A stretch of DNA of 8,420 nucleotides. It comes from an uncultured bacterium. GTDB taxonomy: Bacteria; Chloroflexota; Anaerolineae; JACIWP01. A model generated the notes under the pieces. It ran no database searches. It was given only the letters and a program-made list of their open reading frames with translations, and was not told where the DNA came from. The stretch lies in contig CAIQJD010000201.1 of assembly GCA_903872005.1 (NCBI GenBank), positions 1-8,420 of the forward strand, given 5' to 3'. Positions 1 through 5,323 of this stretch are shown here, piece after piece. A program made the position numbers and the translations under genes. The stretch's first letter is position 1. Every line of letters starts with the position of its first letter.

Positions 1-843
1 GCCGGCCCCGGCCGCATCCGCAACAGCGTGGGTGGCGCCGGGCGCAACATCGCCGAGAACCTGTCGCGCCTGGGCGTCCCCACCAGGTTGCTCAGCGCAG
101 TAGGCGACGACGAAGCCGGCCAGCGCATCTTGCGCCAGGCCGAAGAGGCCGGCATGGATACGGCGCACATCCTGGTCGCCAAGGGCTATAACACCGGCGC
201 GTACATGGCGCTCTTCCATCCGGATGGCTCGCCTCTGATGGGGCTGTACGATATGCGCGTGGTGAGCCGGCTGACGCCGCGCTATCTCCAGGACCGGCGC
301 GCCCTTTTTCAGGACGCGGCCTTCGTCGTCCTGGACGCCAACCTGCCGGCGCCGCAGTTAGAGGTCATCTTTCGGCTGGCCGAGCAGCGCGGCATCCCGG
401 TGGCGGCCGACCCGACTTCGACCGCCCTGGCGCCGCGCCTGCTTCCCTACCTCGCGCGCCTGCATCTGGCGACGCCGGATCGCGAAGAAGCCAGCATCCT
501 GACCGATATGCCCATCCATAGTGAAATGGACGCGCTGGAGGCCGCCAAGCGCCTGGTGGCGCGCGGCGTCCACATCGCCATCGTGACGCTGGCGGAGCAA
601 GGGGTCTGCTACGCCACGCCGGCGGGGACGGGGCGCATCTCGGCGATCCAGACCGAGGTCGTGGATCCGACCGGCGCCGGCGACGCCCTGACCGCGGCCG
701 TCGTCTTCGGCCGACTCAACGACTTCTCCGTGGACGAAGCGCTGCGCCTGGGGGTATCGGCCGCCTCGCTGACGTTGCGCAGCCGCGAGACCGTCTGCCC
801 GGATTTGAGCCTGCAACGGCTGTACGACAATTTGATTGTGTGA
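1..843 (+). CDS. psuK: PfkB-family sugar kinase, probable pseudouridine kinase (5' partial)
   Basis: Ribokinase/PfkB-fold kinase, most like PsuK, which phosphorylates pseudouridine to pseudouridine 5'-phosphate in the cytoplasm before a glycosidase (PsuG) splits off uracil. The reading frame is open from base 1, so about 280 C-terminal residues are visible and the true start is upstream; the GTG at 28 is internal. Seen directly: the N-terminal PfkB signature GGAGRNIAENLSRLG beginning at visible residue 11, followed by LLSAVGDDEAG, and the C-terminal anion-hole/catalytic motif DPTGAGDA near visible residues 222-229, whose last Asp is the expected general base. The segments YDMRVVSRLTPRYL, VVLDANLP and the ending CPDLSLQRLY match PsuK from memory better than ribokinase or fructokinase. 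No psuG is visible, so the substrate is an inference; another nucleoside or sugar is possible. It converges with the histidine-kinase gene, with only 19 bases between the two stop codons. Confidence 0.85.
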   Translation, partial: AGPGRIRNSVGGAGRNIAENLSRLGVPTRLLSAVGDDEAGQRILRQAEEAGMDTAHILVAKGYNTGAYMALFHPDGSPLMGLYDMRVVSRLTPRYLQDRRALFQDAAFVVLDANLPAPQLEVIFRLAEQRGIPVAADPTSTALAPRLLPYLARLHLATPDREEASILTDMPIHSEMDALEAAKRLVARGVHIAIVTLAEQGVCYATPAGTGRISAIQTEVVDPTGAGDALTAAVVFGRLNDFSVDEALRLGVSAASLTLRSRETVCPDLSLQRLYDNLIV

Positions 844-855
844 TGGGGGAATGCC

Positions 856-874
856 CCAGCCCTCACGGGGCTGG
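856..874. terminator. Hairpin at convergent gene ends, possible weak bidirectional terminator
   Basis: CCAGCCC and GGGCTGG form a 7-bp GC stem with a 5-base loop, between the stop of the psuK-like gene (841-843) and across the stop of the histidine-kinase gene (863-865, inside the loop). Its location between converging genes fits a shared transcription end. There is no T-tract on either side, so it is not a textbook intrinsic terminator; it may only block 3' exonucleases. Confidence 0.35.
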
Positions 875-2323
875 AGCGGGATCGGGGCCGGCCGCAATTT
901 CGGCCTCCACGGCCTGCCGGAACTGCTCCGGCGAGACGCCGGCCTTGGGGAAAGCGAAACTGAACTCGGAGCCTTGTCCGACGGCCGAGCGCAGCCAGAT
1001 GCGGCCGCCGAGGCGATCCACGATGCGCTTGACGATGGAAAGCCCCAGGCCGGTGCCGTGCTGCTGCAACTTTTTGGCCTGTGTCGTGCGATAGAACTCC
1101 TCGAAAATCTTCTGCTGATCGTTGGGCGCGATGCCGATGCCGGAGTCCTTGACGCTGCCGCGCAGGAGCGCCGGCGTCTGGATCAGCGTCACCGCGATGG
1201 CGCCGCCGGCCGGCGTGTACTTCACCGCATTGCTGATGAGGTTGGTCCACAGGTGGACGATCTGATCGCGGCTGGCTTCCAGCGCCGGCGCGCTGGCGTC
1301 CAGTTGCGCCGTCAGGCTGATGCCCTTCTCTTCCATGGCCCCGCGCAACAATTCCAACGCCTGGTTAGCGACCTCGACCAAATCTACGGCCGTCGTGGCG
1401 GCCGGCTTGTCCTGGGCCTGGCTGTAAATCAGCAGATCGTTGATGCGCTCCAGCTCTTCATCGGCGCGCTTGTTGGCCCGCTCCAGGGTTTCGGCCTGCT
1501 TCTCGGCCGGCACATAGCCGCCCAGAATCAAGTTGATGTAGCTCTGGATGGCGGCGATGGGAGCGCGCAGCTCGTGCGTCACCAGGCGAATGAACATGCG
1601 CCGCGCCTCATCGGCCGCTTGCAGCCGGCGATTCAGATCGGAAAGCTCGCGGGCGCGCTCTTCGTTGCGCTCGTTGGCGGCTACCAGCTCGCGGTCGCGC
1701 TGGCGCAGGTGCGCCATCAGCGTCGTCGCCATCAGCGCGCTGAAGAAGACCGTGGCGATAAAGGCAACACAGATCGCCAGCAGGTAATTCTCCTGCAGGT
1801 ATTGCTGCGGATACATGAAGCCGCTGAGATGGATGTGCGGGATCACCTCCAGGTATTCCAGCCCCACCAGGCCGGCGAAGAGGATCGCCCCGAAGCCGGC
1901 GTACAGGAACGCGGCCGCCCGCGAGAGCAGGATGCTGGCGATGATGACGTGCAGGACATAGAGCGTCCAGAAGGGGGTCTCGGCGCCGCCGGCGAAATGG
2001 AGCAGCGCGGTCAGGCAGAGCAGATCGAGGGTGATCTGCACGTACATGAAGCGCACGGCATGGCGCGATTGATCGGCCGGCGGCTGCTCCTGGCGCAAGC
2101 CGCGCGCATAGACGTAGAAGATGATATTGTAGAGGCTGATGAAGAGCGTCACGCCGATCAGCGGCGCGACGGGCAGGCCGGCCGAGAAGAGGAGGTTGGC
2201 CGCGGCGATGCTGATGAGCGTCCCGACGACAGCCAGCCAACGCAGTTGGATCAGCCAGGCGATGCGCGCGCTGATCTCTGCATCCACAGGCGCCAGGAGC
2301 CGGCGCGGCGTGTTCTCTTTCAT
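863..2323 (-). CDS. Membrane sensor histidine kinase with six-TM RegB-like input region
   Basis: Two-component sensor kinase of 486 residues. Residues ~20-205 are hydrophobic and read as six transmembrane segments, without a PAS, HAMP or large external sensor domain. A charged, probably coiled-coil linker (~207-240) leads to HisKA with the H-box FIRLVTHELRAPI (phospho-accepting His ~250), then HATPase_c with N-box TNLISNAVKYTP (~360), G1 DSGIGIAP (Asp ~393), F-box FEEFYRT and G2 GTGLGLSIVKRI (~423), so it looks catalytically complete. The membrane part has RWLAVVGT in TM1 and LTALLHFAGGAETPF (~105-118), reminiscent of the RegB/PrrB redox sensors and their quinone-linked GGxxNPF motif, here GGAETPF. 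The start chosen is ATG 2323, with GAGGG (2329-2333) five bases upstream; GTG 2335 overlaps the upstream ACT gene's stop as GTGA and would add four residues. It is the last gene of the operon response regulator, ACT protein, kinase, so it probably phosphorylates that regulator. The signal is unknown. Confidence 0.93.
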   Translation of the reverse strand: MKENTPRRLLAPVDAEISARIAWLIQLRWLAVVGTLISIAAANLLFSAGLPVAPLIGVTLFISLYNIIFYVYARGLRQEQPPADQSRHAVRFMYVQITLDLLCLTALLHFAGGAETPFWTLYVLHVIIASILLSRAAAFLYAGFGAILFAGLVGLEYLEVIPHIHLSGFMYPQQYLQENYLLAICVAFIATVFFSALMATTLMAHLRQRDRELVAANERNEERARELSDLNRRLQAADEARRMFIRLVTHELRAPIAAIQSYINLILGGYVPAEKQAETLERANKRADEELERINDLLIYSQAQDKPAATTAVDLVEVANQALELLRGAMEEKGISLTAQLDASAPALEASRDQIVHLWTNLISNAVKYTPAGGAIAVTLIQTPALLRGSVKDSGIGIAPNDQQKIFEEFYRTTQAKKLQQHGTGLGLSIVKRIVDRLGGRIWLRSAVGQGSEFSFAFPKAGVSPEQFRQAVEAEIAAGPDPAPAP

Positions 2324-2328
2324 GGCAT

Positions 2329-2333
2329 CCCTC
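2329..2333 (-). promoter_or_regulatory. Shine-Dalgarno site deciding the histidine kinase start
   Basis: On the minus strand this reads GAGGG, five bases before ATG 2323. It overlaps the TGA (2334-2332) of the ACT-domain gene, so ribosomes finishing that gene are placed at the kinase start. This favours ATG 2323 over GTG 2335, which lacks a convincing site, and implies translational coupling. Confidence 0.6.
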
Positions 2334-2805
2334 ACGGCAACTCAAACGTCTCGCGCAAGGCTGCGCCGGCCGATGCCAGGTGTTGAGCGTCAATGACGCA
2401 TGATACGGTCGAAATGGACGTGCTGATAGCCAGGATGTTGATGTTTTGGGCGGCCAGGGCGGCGAACATCGCGCCGGCGATCCCCGGTCGCTCGCGGAAG
2501 TCGGGGCCGAAAATGGAAATGAGGCTGACTTCCTCCGCGCAATGCAGCGCCTGCGCGCCCACTTTGTCGGCCGCCGCCTGGGCCAACGGCAGCGCGATGC
2601 GCAGAGAATCGCGGGCGATGCAGAGACAGAGATGATCCTGGCGCTGAAAGTCTATCAGTTGGGCGATGAACTGGATGCTGATGTGGTGTTCACCCAGGGC
2701 ATTGAGCACTTCGGCGGCGATGCCGGGCCGGTCGGTGATGCCGAGGATGGAAAGCGCCGCCAGGCGCTGGTTCTGGATGATGCCACCGATCTTGATTTTG
2801 CCCAT
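2332..2805 (-). CDS. Free-standing tandem ACT-domain protein, like the aspartokinase regulatory region
   Basis: A 157-residue cytoplasmic protein made of two ACT domains (about 17-87 and 93-157) with no kinase or other catalytic domain. ACT1 carries LGITDRPGIAAEVLNAL and ACT2 carries FRERPGIAGAMFAAL, then NINILAISTSISTVSCVID and the ending LRETFEL. This order and wording is that of the C-terminal ACT pair of aspartokinase, which binds lysine or threonine, and the size equals the separate beta subunit of Bacillus aspartokinase II. No aspartokinase catalytic gene lies nearby. ATG 2805 is preceded by GGAGGG three bases upstream. It sits between a response regulator (70-base gap holding a large hairpin) and a histidine kinase (GTGA overlap or 8-base gap), so the likely job is to pass a small-molecule, perhaps amino-acid, signal to this two-component pair. 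Ligand and partner are inferred. An aspartokinase beta-like subunit acting elsewhere is the alternative. Confidence 0.88.
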   Translation of the reverse strand: MGKIKIGGIIQNQRLAALSILGITDRPGIAAEVLNALGEHHISIQFIAQLIDFQRQDHLCLCIARDSLRIALPLAQAAADKVGAQALHCAEEVSLISIFGPDFRERPGIAGAMFAALAAQNINILAISTSISTVSCVIDAQHLASAGAALRETFELP

Positions 2806-2829
2806 AGTCCCTCCGCGCCCGAGGCGCCG

Positions 2830-2875
2830 GCGCGTCAGCCAGGCTGGCGCACGCGCACCGGCCTGGCCGACGCGC
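2830..2875 (-). other. Large intercistronic hairpin between response regulator and ACT genes
   Basis: Two 18-base arms (2830-2847 and 2858-2875) are inverted repeats matching at 16 of 18 positions, with a 10-base loop. In the minus-strand transcript the 5' arm begins at the base right after the response-regulator stop codon; one non-match becomes a G-U pair, leaving one C-A mismatch. The stem is nearly all GC. No T-tract follows, so readthrough into the ACT and kinase genes is expected. A role as partial terminator, mRNA-stability element or processing site giving more regulator than kinase is plausible. Confidence 0.7.
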
Positions 2876-3262
2876 TCAGGCGGCCGGCGCGCCGGCGAAT
2901 TTGTTCACGGTATCCAGCAAGAGCTGGGGCGGCACCGGCTTGGTCAACCAGCTCAGCGCCGGGATGTACTCATCCGTGGGGAAGAGGCCGGCCTGTTGCG
3001 TGTCCATGATGGACGTGACCATGACGACGCGGACGTTCTGCAAGGCCGGCTCCGCGCCGATGCGATGCGCCAGGTCTACGCCATCCAGGACGGTGCTCAT
3101 CATCACGTCCAGCAGCACGACGACCGGCGGATCCTTCTGAATCTGCTCCCATGCTTCGGCTCCGTTGCTGGCGGTTGCCACCTGATGCCCGCCCTTCAGC
3201 AAAATGGTGCGCGAGATTTCGACGAAATCGGGATCGTCGTCCACGATCAATACCTTACCCAT
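2876..3262 (-). CDS. Single-domain (CheY-like) response regulator
   Basis: Receiver-domain protein of 128 residues with no output domain. The canonical residues are all present: acidic pocket in KVLIVDDDPD (Asp 8-10), phosphorylation site Asp52 in VVLLDVMMS, switch Thr83 in MVTS and Lys108 in LTKP. The start at 3262 is chosen because MGKVLIVDDD opens the domain directly and GAGGAGG (3272-3278) lies nine bases upstream; a frame extension to 3337 would add 25 unrelated residues and cover much of the leader. It is the first gene of the operon with the tandem ACT protein and the membrane histidine kinase, driven by a strong promoter at 3346-3374. It is the presumed phosphoryl acceptor of that kinase. 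With no DNA-binding or enzymatic domain it must act by protein contact, as a phosphate sink, or as a relay intermediate. The target is unknown. Confidence 0.93.
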   Translation of the reverse strand: MGKVLIVDDDPDFVEISRTILLKGGHQVATASNGAEAWEQIQKDPPVVVLLDVMMSTVLDGVDLAHRIGAEPALQNVRVVMVTSIMDTQQAGLFPTDEYIPALSWLTKPVPPQLLLDTVNKFAGAPAA

Positions 3263-3345
3263 AGAATCCAACCTCCTCGGATGCTCCGCCTGTAATCTGC
3301 CATATCCGGCTGCGCCGCGACGAATTCGCGCGCTCACCTGCCCTG

Positions 3346-3374
3346 ATTATAGCAGACTCTACGAAAAAAGTCAA
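3346..3374 (-). promoter_or_regulatory. Sigma70-type promoter of the response regulator/ACT/kinase operon
   Basis: On the minus strand, -35 TTGACT (3374-3369) and -10 TATAAT (3351-3346) are separated by exactly 17 bases, and TGC immediately before the -10 makes it an extended -10. The -10 is a perfect consensus match and the -35 matches five of six. The surroundings are AT-rich in a GC-rich window. The predicted start is near 3339, giving a leader of about 77 bases before ATG 3262. Confidence 0.85.
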
Positions 3375-3405
3375 TAAGCAAACGTATGGCTTACGAAACT
3401 CGTAA
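3375..3405. promoter_or_regulatory. Overlapping inverted repeats next to the operon promoter, possible operator
   Basis: Two inverted repeats share bases just upstream of the -35 at 3369-3374: TAAGC, nine bases, GCTTA (3375-3393), and TTACGA, AAC, TCGTAA (3391-3405). The second is a perfect 6-bp arm palindrome. The word TACGAAA also recurs at 3360-3366 and 3392-3398, 32 bases apart, about three helical turns. The position suits an activator or other regulator. Part of it could instead end transcription of the racemase gene, since minus-strand T6 (3369-3364) follows at a distance. The binding protein is unknown. Confidence 0.4.
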
Positions 3406-3434
3406 TTATATGGCGGCATTGCTTCGGGAAGTGG

Positions 3435-4202
3435 TCAGGCGATGCCGGCGTAGGGACGCTGCGCCAGGGCGCTCTGAACCCAGCGGATCATGGTGATGAA
3501 ATCGAAGACCGGCATCTGCATGGCCTGCTGCACGGCATAGGCGAAAGGCGGCATGTCGCTGCATTCCAGCAGGATGGCCTTGACGGCCGGCTCGCGCGCC
3601 ACGAGGCGCTGCGCTGCGCCGACGATCTCGGCTTCCAGCCGGTCATAGTCGAATTGGCCGCGGCTGTAGAGGATATTGGCGAACTCCGGCTGGTCTTCCA
3701 GGCCCATGATGGCGACCGGGATATCCGGCGTGACGCCGCAGGCCGCCAGGGCCGCCGGCCGCAGCGAGCCGGCGTCGGCGCACAGGATGCCTATTTTTTC
3801 GCCGCGCCGCAGAGAGCGGTGAATGAGCGGGACTTGCAACAGGCTGGAGAGGAAGACCGGCATCTCCAGCGCGTCGGCGACGATGCGCTGGTAGTTGGCG
3901 AAGTAGCCGCACGCCCCGACCAGGGCGCGGCAGCCTTCGGCTTGCAGCTCGCGGCCGGCCTGAATCACCAGATCGGCCAGCGACGGGTCGGCGCGCAGGA
4001 TTTTCTCCTGGGTCGCGCCGGCCAATTGCTTGAAGCGCACCGGGAAGGGATAGGTCGTGGCGTTGACCACGTTGCCGGGGAGCAGGGGATACCAGACTTC
4101 CAGGTGGACGATGCCGATGGCGTGGCCGGCGATGTACTGCCCCTGCGGGATGCGGAGCGTCTTGCCGCGCAGCGCGTCTCGGTCAATATAGCCGTAGGAC
4201 AT
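3435..4202 (-). CDS. Aspartate/glutamate racemase-family protein
   Basis: A 255-residue protein resembling the Asp/Glu/hydantoin racemase superfamily, cofactor-independent enzymes that use two cysteines to move a proton at an amino-acid alpha carbon. The cysteine pair is visible: Cys98 in LVGACGYFANY and Cys214 in AILLECSDMPPFAYAV, one per half of the pseudo-symmetric fold. RIPQGQYIAGHAIGIVHLEV opens the protein. It has no signal peptide or membrane segment. The start at 4202 is fixed by AGGAGG (4208-4213) five bases upstream; the open frame continues to 4451 but runs through the inverted-repeat element and is unlikely to be translated. It appears monocistronic, with the response-regulator operon promoter beyond its stop and the repeat element immediately before its ribosome site. 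The family includes many members of unknown substrate, so racemase activity is not proven. No clear promoter was recognised. Confidence 0.88.
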   Translation of the reverse strand: MSYGYIDRDALRGKTLRIPQGQYIAGHAIGIVHLEVWYPLLPGNVVNATTYPFPVRFKQLAGATQEKILRADPSLADLVIQAGRELQAEGCRALVGACGYFANYQRIVADALEMPVFLSSLLQVPLIHRSLRRGEKIGILCADAGSLRPAALAACGVTPDIPVAIMGLEDQPEFANILYSRGQFDYDRLEAEIVGAAQRLVAREPAVKAILLECSDMPPFAYAVQQAMQMPVFDFITMIRWVQSALAQRPYAGIA

Positions 4203-4227
4203 GAGAACCTCCTTGCGCCGGCCGGCG

Positions 4228-4365
4228 CAGGGTGATGTCAAAGTCAGCCCATGGACCCACCGCAGAGGCACAGAGGAATTCAGGCTGAGGTGGGTGAAAC
4301 CTGACCTTTCCCGAAACTCAGCGACCTCTGTGGTGGGGAAACCGGGTGACTTTGAAATCACCCTG
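4228..4365. repeat. Inverted-repeat (MITE/hairpin-like) intergenic element with CACAGAGG repeats
   Basis: Two 41-base arms, 4228-4268 and 4325-4365, are inverted copies around a 56-base centre. The outer 19 bases match at 18 (CAGGGTGATGTCAAAGTCA against the complement of 4347-4365), the inner 13 match at 12 (CCCACCGCAGAGG against the complement of 4325-4337), and nine bases between them have diverged. The element also holds CAGAGG twice in tandem (4263-4276) and an inner stem GCTGAG/CTCAGC (4284-4289, 4317-4322). The two conserved blocks, with equal nine-base spacing on both sides, indicate one ancestral palindrome. It has no coding content. It resembles the dispersed CACAGAG-type intergenic repeats seen in many bacterial genomes; mobility is not shown. 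Confidence 0.7.
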
Positions 4366-4383
4366 GGCGTTCGCGTCTGCCGA

Positions 4384-4412
4384 TTGTACCGCCGGCGAAT
4401 TCGGTATAGAAT
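4384..4412 (+). promoter_or_regulatory. Candidate promoter of the antitoxin-like gene
   Basis: TAGAAT (4407-4412) is a good -10 and lies 17 bases from TTGTAC (4384-4389), a poor -35 that keeps only TTG. A start near 4419 would leave a leader of about 27 bases carrying GAGG (4435-4438), seven bases before ATG 4446. The overlapping TATAGA at 4405 is an alternative -10 with a 15-base spacer. Confidence 0.4.
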
Positions 4413-4445
4413 CAAGCCATAGACTGGGTATGACGAGGCAAGCCT

Positions 4446-4625
4446 ATGCAAAGGATCCAGTTCGTGACGGACGAAGCCGGCAAGCCTACGGCGGTACTCA
4501 TCAGCCTGGATGAGTGGGGCGAACTCTGGAAAGACATCTACGACATCTTGATCAGCGAATCGCGTCGGGATGAGCCGGCGGCGTGGGAAGATCTGAAGGC
4601 GGAGCTGGTCAATATATCCGCGTGA
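4446..4625 (+). CDS. Small antitoxin-like protein (orphan)
   Basis: A 59-residue gene with ATG at 4446, ribosome site GAGG seven bases upstream and TGA at 4623-4625. The sequence begins MQRIQFVTDEAGKPTAVLIS and continues LDEWGELWKDIYDILIS, with ESRRDEPAAWEDLKAEL near the C terminus. The pattern of a short beta-hairpin start (xVQFVTDExGKxxAVLx), an 'EWxxLxEDxYD' helix, RRDEP and a final amphipathic helix is that of small Phd/RelB-type antitoxins that partner RelE/ParE toxins, as I recall the family. The expected downstream toxin is missing: after the stop there are 48 non-coding bases and then the oppositely oriented rimI. It is therefore an orphan antitoxin, a remnant of a pair, or a regulator acting in trans. 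Codon use and GC content do not stand out from the neighbours. The coding call is firm; the function is moderate. Confidence 0.72.
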   Translation: MQRIQFVTDEAGKPTAVLISLDEWGELWKDIYDILISESRRDEPAAWEDLKAELVNISA

Positions 4626-4649
4626 CCAGGATACGCCATCGCAGCGAAG

Positions 4650-4673
4650 CCTATCAATGAGACTTTCGATAGG
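4650..4673. terminator. Hairpin between convergent antitoxin-like gene and rimI, possible terminator
   Basis: CCTATC (4650-4655) and GATAGG (4668-4673) pair as a 6-bp stem that extends to 8 bp in the minus-strand RNA through a G-U and an A-U pair, with an 8-base loop. It starts at the base after the rimI stop codon and lies 24 bases after the antitoxin-like stop. No T-tract follows in either direction, so it is at best a weak or factor-assisted end signal. Confidence 0.35.
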
Positions 4674-5318
4674 TCATTGGCCGGCCGCCTGCATCCGCTC
4701 GGCCAGGGCCTCTTCCAGCTTCTGCAAGGTATAGCGATACTCCGGGCTGGTAATCATCCCGGTGCTCATGATCAGCGCGTCCTCGCCATTGTCCGAATAG
4801 TAGCGCCGGCGCCGGCCGACCACCTCGAAGCCGTACTTCACGTACAAGTTCTGCGCCACCCGATTGCTGACCCGCACCTCCAGCGTCGCCGTCGCCATGC
4901 CGCGCTCTCCGCCGGCCTGGATGGCCCGCAGCAGCAACAGCTCCCCGACGCCGCGCCCGCGCGCCGTCGGCGCGACGGCAATATTGCAGATATGCGCCTC
5001 GTCCACCAGTTGCCACATCCCTACGTAGCCCAGGATGCCGGCGCGCGGCGACCATGGGCGGACGAAGAAGCGCAGCCGGCGGGTGGCCGGCGCCGGTTCG
5101 GCCGGCGGCGCGGCAGTGTGGCGCGGCAGCGCCACCAGATAATAGGCGTAATCGGTGCGGTGCAGGTCGTAACGGAAGGCGGAAGCCGGCCAGGGGTTGG
5201 GGAAAGAGGCGCGTTCGATGACCAGCACCTCGTCCAGGTCCTCTTCGCGCATCGGTCGCGTGTGGAATGGCAGGCCCGCGTCCGGGGGGGCGCTGGCGGC
5301 ATCGTCCATGATGCTCAC
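4674..5318 (-). CDS. rimI: Ribosomal protein alanine N-acetyltransferase RimI
   Basis: GNAT-fold acetyltransferase of 214 residues; RimI acetylates the N-terminal alanine of ribosomal protein S18 using acetyl-CoA. Seen: HTRPMREEDLDEVLVIERAS and PNPWPASAFRYDL (RimI N-terminal half, ~19-52), acetyl-CoA loop ICNIAVAPTARGRGVGELLL (~110-129), then LEVRVSNRVAQNLYVKYGF and GRRRRYYSDNGEDALIM (~147-184), the RimI hallmark. It is longer than the usual ~150 residues because of a Pro/Ala-rich insertion at ~66-93 (APPAEPAPAT), an N-terminal extension of about 18 residues and a C-terminal helix. It follows tsaB by five bases, the classic tsaB-rimI pairing, so it is very probably cotranscribed. The start is uncertain: GTG 5318 or ATG 5309, neither with a strong ribosome site, which suggests coupling to tsaB translation. 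A general GNAT with broader substrates is the alternative. Confidence 0.92.
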   Translation of the reverse strand: MSIMDDAASAPPDAGLPFHTRPMREEDLDEVLVIERASFPNPWPASAFRYDLHRTDYAYYLVALPRHTAAPPAEPAPATRRLRFFVRPWSPRAGILGYVGMWQLVDEAHICNIAVAPTARGRGVGELLLLRAIQAGGERGMATATLEVRVSNRVAQNLYVKYGFEVVGRRRRYYSDNGEDALIMSTGMITSPEYRYTLQKLEEALAERMQAAGQ

Positions 5319-5323
5319 GGCGT

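Noticed and set aside
28..30. GTG at 28 as the start of the sugar kinase
   Set aside because: The frame is open to base 1 and the residues before it (PGRIRNS) belong to the conserved PfkB N-terminal region, so the gene is truncated by the window edge.
836..2386. 516-codon open frame on the plus strand opposite the histidine kinase
   Set aside because: It is antisense to a kinase with all catalytic boxes intact, the translation shows only low-complexity Gly/Ala/Asp/Arg text and no domain, and long antisense frames are common in GC-rich genes.
3388..3434. Classic intrinsic terminator for the racemase-family gene
   Set aside because: The only stems are short and AT-rich (TTACGA/TCGTAA), and the T6 run on the minus strand is more than 20 bases further on and overlaps the next operon's promoter spacer.
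4263..4332. CACAGAGG/CCTCTGTG words as a possible CRISPR array
   Set aside because: Only a few short, partly inverted copies with irregular spacing; there are no regular repeat-spacer units and no cas genes nearby.
4201..4422. 73-codon plus-strand frame over the inverted-repeat element
   Set aside because: It is a translation of the repeat itself (HRRGTEE-type text comes from the CACAGAGG motif), begins inside the racemase ribosome-site region and has no ribosome site of its own.
4203..4451. N-terminal extension of the racemase-family gene to 4451
   Set aside because: The extra 83 residues read through the inverted-repeat element, resemble no family member, and an AGGAGG site sits five bases before ATG 4202.
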